Assembly: GCA_015521945.1 (NCBI GenBank)
Contig: WANG01000151.1
Span: 1-7,027, forward strand
DNA: 7,027 bases
Reading direction: 5' to 3'
Origin: Candidatus Hydrothermarchaeota archaeon
GTDB lineage: Archaea; Hydrothermarchaeota; Hydrothermarchaeia; Hydrothermarchaeales; BMS3B
Part shown: positions 5,649 through 7,027 of the stretch, in pieces
How the letters are laid out: each line of letters begins with the position of its first letter
Numbering within the stretch: position 1 is the stretch's first letter
Made by a program: the position numbers and the translations under genes
The notes under the pieces: generated by a model
Seen by the model: only the letters and a program-made list of their open reading frames with translations
Database searches by the model: none
What the model was told of the DNA's origin: nothing

Positions 5649-5894
5649 GTGGAAGTTCTTGACCTGAGAGGTGAGAGGTGCCCGGACACCTTCGTTTACA
5701 CCAAGATAAAGGCTGAGGAGATGGGGTACGCGGGAGGCGGGGAGCTGAAGGTGATAGTGGACTACCCGCCGGCTGTGGAGAGCATCCCCAGAAGCCTGGA
5801 GGAGGAGGGGCGAGGATACGTGGTCAGGGAGATAAAGAAGCTGGACGAGCGGACCTACGAGATATACATATCGGTGCCAAAGTTTGAGGACTGA
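5649..5894 (+). CDS. TusA-like sulfur relay protein (CPxT variant)
   Basis: This is an 81-residue protein of the TusA/SirA fold. TusA proteins carry persulfide sulfur on the cysteine of an N-terminal CPxP motif. Here the motif is LDLRGERCPDTFVYTK: Cys11 and Pro12 are present, but the second proline is Thr14. The pattern CPxTFV, followed by VDYPPAVESIPRS, looks like a distinct TusA subfamily rather than decay, since the rest of the fold is intact. The GTG start is set by AGGAGGTG at 5636-5643, two bases after the MoeB-like stop; an upstream in-frame GTG at 5610 would give 13 unrelated residues inside the previous gene. Its likely job is to pass sulfur to the activated carrier or to DsrC. The partner is inferred from the neighbours. 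Confidence 0.9.
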   Translation: MEVLDLRGERCPDTFVYTKIKAEEMGYAGGGELKVIVDYPPAVESIPRSLEEEGRGYVVREIKKLDERTYEIYISVPKFED

Positions 5895-5897
5895 GCC

Positions 5898-6806
5898 ATG
5901 GAGGAGGAAATCAGAGCCTACTTCGGGAGCAGGTACCACTTAGTGGGGGTGAAGCTCTTCAGGGAGGTGCCCGAGGGTTACCCTGTCCCAGAGAGGCGGG
6001 GCAAGTTCTGCGAGTTCGTTATGAGGGCTGCGAGAGGGGAGACTATACTGATGAGGGCTGAGGATGAGGAGTGCCACCTCTCCCTGGTTGCCCTGGGATT
6101 CCAGGAGCCAGCCTACCTTGACCTGCAGCCCAGGATTCAGCCAGCCGAGACCAGAGCGGTGCTCGTTGCTCCCGTGGAGAAGATTGAGGAGCCCGATGTG
6201 GTGCTGATGATAGCCACCCCGAGGCAGGTTATGGAGATCGCCACGATGCTCGGCGGAATCAGGGCGAAGTTCGCCGGCGAGGTGGCGGTGTGCGGCGAGG
6301 CAGTAGCTGAGCCCCTGAAGACGGGCAGCCCCAACGTGAGCTTCCTGTGCGGGGGTGCGAGGATGCTGGGAGGCTACAGGGACTCGGAGGTGATAGTGGG
6401 CGCGCCTCCCGAGGTGTTCCAGAGGGTGGCTGAGAGGGTCAGGGCGCTGCAGAAGACCTGCGGGGCGCTGTGCGGGTGCAGAACCAGCGAGCTGCCTGAG
6501 CAGGTGATAAGCGCCCTCGCAGGCGCCGGGTTTGAGAAAGGGATTGACTACTTCTTCGGCAGGGTCAACTCAATGAACGTGCGGCTCTACCTGAACAAGG
6601 ACCCCTCGGGGAGGATTGAGCACCTGACGGTGCACTTTCCTGTGCGGGGGGAGGTTGAGGTGGAGGAGCCCCTGAGGGTGCAGAGGCGGGGGGCGTGGCA
6701 GGATGTTTACGCAATCCTGAGGAACGGGGAGGGCTTTGACATATACACGGGGGAGGGCATAAGGGAGGTGGTGGAGAAGCTCAGCAGAAAGATAAAGAAG
6801 GGCTGA
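5898..6806 (+). CDS. DUF169 family protein with extra C-terminal region
   Basis: The 302-residue product matches the DUF169 family (archaeal and bacterial conserved protein, COG2043) over roughly residues 1-185. Markers are VGVKLFREVPEG (16-27), the KFCEFVMRAARGE stretch (36-48), EECHLSLVALG (57-67), VLMIATPRQVMEI (102-114) and ARMLGGY (154-160). No function is established for the family. Conserved-looking cysteines are Cys38, Cys59, Cys132 and Cys151, and a cluster follows at Cys188, Cys192 and Cys194. Residues from about 195 to 302 form a further region that I do not recognise, with GIDYFFGRVNSMNVRLYL and LTVHFPVRGE. No signal peptide or membrane segment is seen. The ATG lies three bases after the TusA-like stop, with a weak GAGG site at 5886. 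It is the last gene of the operon. Cysteines and context suggest a cofactor- or sulfur-linked role, by inference only. Confidence 0.86.
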   Translation: MEEEIRAYFGSRYHLVGVKLFREVPEGYPVPERRGKFCEFVMRAARGETILMRAEDEECHLSLVALGFQEPAYLDLQPRIQPAETRAVLVAPVEKIEEPDVVLMIATPRQVMEIATMLGGIRAKFAGEVAVCGEAVAEPLKTGSPNVSFLCGGARMLGGYRDSEVIVGAPPEVFQRVAERVRALQKTCGALCGCRTSELPEQVISALAGAGFEKGIDYFFGRVNSMNVRLYLNKDPSGRIEHLTVHFPVRGEVEVEEPLRVQRRGAWQDVYAILRNGEGFDIYTGEGIREVVEKLSRKIKKG

Positions 6807-6852
6807 GGTTTTCTTCGCCGTTGCTCTGGGATGTAGGGTGGGGTCTCCTCTA

Positions 6853-6866
6853 ACCTGCGAGCAGGT
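6853..6866. repeat. Palindrome next to a TATA-like box
   Basis: ACCTGC (6853-6858) and GCAGGT (6861-6866) are perfect arms around GA. The right arm touches the TATA-like box at 6867, so a protein bound here would block BRE/TATA recognition. Alternatively, the hairpin followed by TCTTT could end transcription of the upstream operon. Confidence 0.4.
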
Positions 6867-6876
6867 CTTTAAAAGC
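6867..6876 (+). promoter_or_regulatory. TATA-like box in the final intergenic region
   Basis: CTTTAAAAGC resembles an archaeal TATA box. The predicted transcript start is near 6896. A transcript from there would lose the left arm of the 6885-6919 inverted repeat but keep the 6923-6941 hairpin. No gene with a ribosome site follows within the window. Confidence 0.4.
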
Positions 6877-6884
6877 CAGAAGGC

Positions 6885-6919
6885 GCCTATGTGGTGCTGA
6901 ACTCTACTTGCTCATAGGC
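6885..6919. repeat. 7-base inverted repeat, 21-base loop
   Basis: GCCTATG (6885-6891) and CATAGGC (6913-6919) are perfect complements around 21 bases. It may form an RNA stem if transcription starts upstream of 6885, or act as a paired protein site at DNA level. Confidence 0.4.
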
Positions 6920-6922
6920 AAT

Positions 6923-6941
6923 GCCTCACCTCAGGTGGGGC
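6923..6941 (+). repeat. 8-base-pair hairpin with an overlapping alternative stem
   Basis: GCCTCACC (6923-6930) pairs with GGTGGGGC (6934-6941) around TCA, with one G-U pair. The last four bases, GGGC (6938-6941), can pair instead with GCCC (6946-6949) around TGTA. The two stems exclude each other, which is the geometry of a switch, although chance in GC-rich sequence is possible. Confidence 0.4.
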
Positions 6942-6996
6942 TGTAGCCCAGCAAAGTGAAAATCTCTGCCGCTCATTAGTTGCCCCTTCAGAGCTG

Positions 6997-7009
6997 AAAT
7001 AAAATTTAT
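6997..7009 (+). promoter_or_regulatory. Possible promoter of a gene beyond the window
   Basis: AAATAAAATTTAT is AT-rich in a GC-rich setting and resembles an archaeal TATA region. A transcript start would fall at or just past the window end. The ATG at 7008 opens only a five-codon frame and is not a gene. Confidence 0.4.
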
Positions 7010-7027
7010 GAAAAGCTGCAGCTAACC

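Larger units (their letters stand above)
6807..7027. other. Non-coding region with inverted repeats
   Basis: No reading frame of useful length with a ribosome binding site is visible on either strand in these 221 bases. The stretch holds a palindrome next to a TATA-like box, two hairpin-forming repeats, and a second TATA-like box near the window end. It may contain a small RNA, the leader of a gene beyond the window, or both. I cannot match it to a known RNA family. Confidence 0.6.

Noticed and set aside
6938..6988. tRNA-like start GGGCTGTAGCCCAG with a later GCCCC
   Set aside because: Only about 50 bases separate the possible acceptor halves, with no T arm or anticodon stem, so it is not a tRNA; a degenerate fragment cannot be shown.
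6892..6998. Possible C/D box RNA using CTGA at 6897 and 6994
   Set aside because: No good RTGATGA box was found to pair with the CTGA elements.
1..7027. Mobile element, CRISPR array or recent transfer
   Set aside because: No transposase, regularly spaced repeats or flanking duplications were seen, and coding style is uniform along the window.

Overview
The window reads as a GC-rich archaeal chromosome, most likely from a euryarchaeon. The evidence is a lysine-modified initiation factor aIF5A, a class II tRNA-Leu without an encoded CCA end, TTTAAATA-type promoter boxes about 25 bases before the inferred transcript starts, strong AGGAGG ribosome binding sites, frequent GTG starts, and a preference for AGG/AGA arginine and ATA isoleucine codons. 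A genuine two-cysteine DsrC fits a lineage with dissimilatory-type sulfur metabolism, for example Archaeoglobi or relatives, but the exact taxon cannot be fixed from this sequence. All genes lie on the plus strand and are tightly packed. No mobile element, CRISPR array or rRNA was seen.

Left part (1-2517): the tail of an unidentified gene overlaps rpiA (ribose-5-phosphate isomerase A). A TATA-type promoter then leads into dsrC. A pyrimidine- and T-rich gap follows, then the gene for aIF5A, followed with no real gap by an agmatinase gene. Agmatinase makes putrescine, the polyamine that normally leads to the aminobutyl donor for (deoxy)hypusine on aIF5A, so this pair is functionally coherent. 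A tRNA-Leu(UAA) closes the section.

Middle (2518-2876): a small two-cluster [4Fe-4S] ferredoxin has its own promoter and a T-rich terminator. Next comes a short regulatory gap with three ATTAC half-sites about one helical turn apart, just before a TATA-like box.

Right part (2878-6806): six genes form one compact operon. They encode a threonine-synthase-family PLP enzyme, a MoaD/ThiS-like sulfur carrier ending in Gly-Gly, a YkgJ-type cysteine-cluster protein, a MoeB/ThiF-type activating enzyme, a variant TusA-like sulfur relay protein, and a DUF169 protein with an extra C-terminal region. Most junctions are overlaps or gaps of a few bases. The inferred logic is that MoeB/ThiF adenylates the Gly-Gly end of the carrier, sulfur arrives through the TusA-like protein to make a thiocarboxylate, and the PLP enzyme uses that sulfur (or simply makes threonine). 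This is the most interesting part of the window, and its chemistry is not settled by the sequence.

The last 221 bases (6807-7027) hold no convincing gene. They contain two TATA-like boxes and a cluster of inverted repeats that could form an unrecognised structured RNA or regulatory leader.
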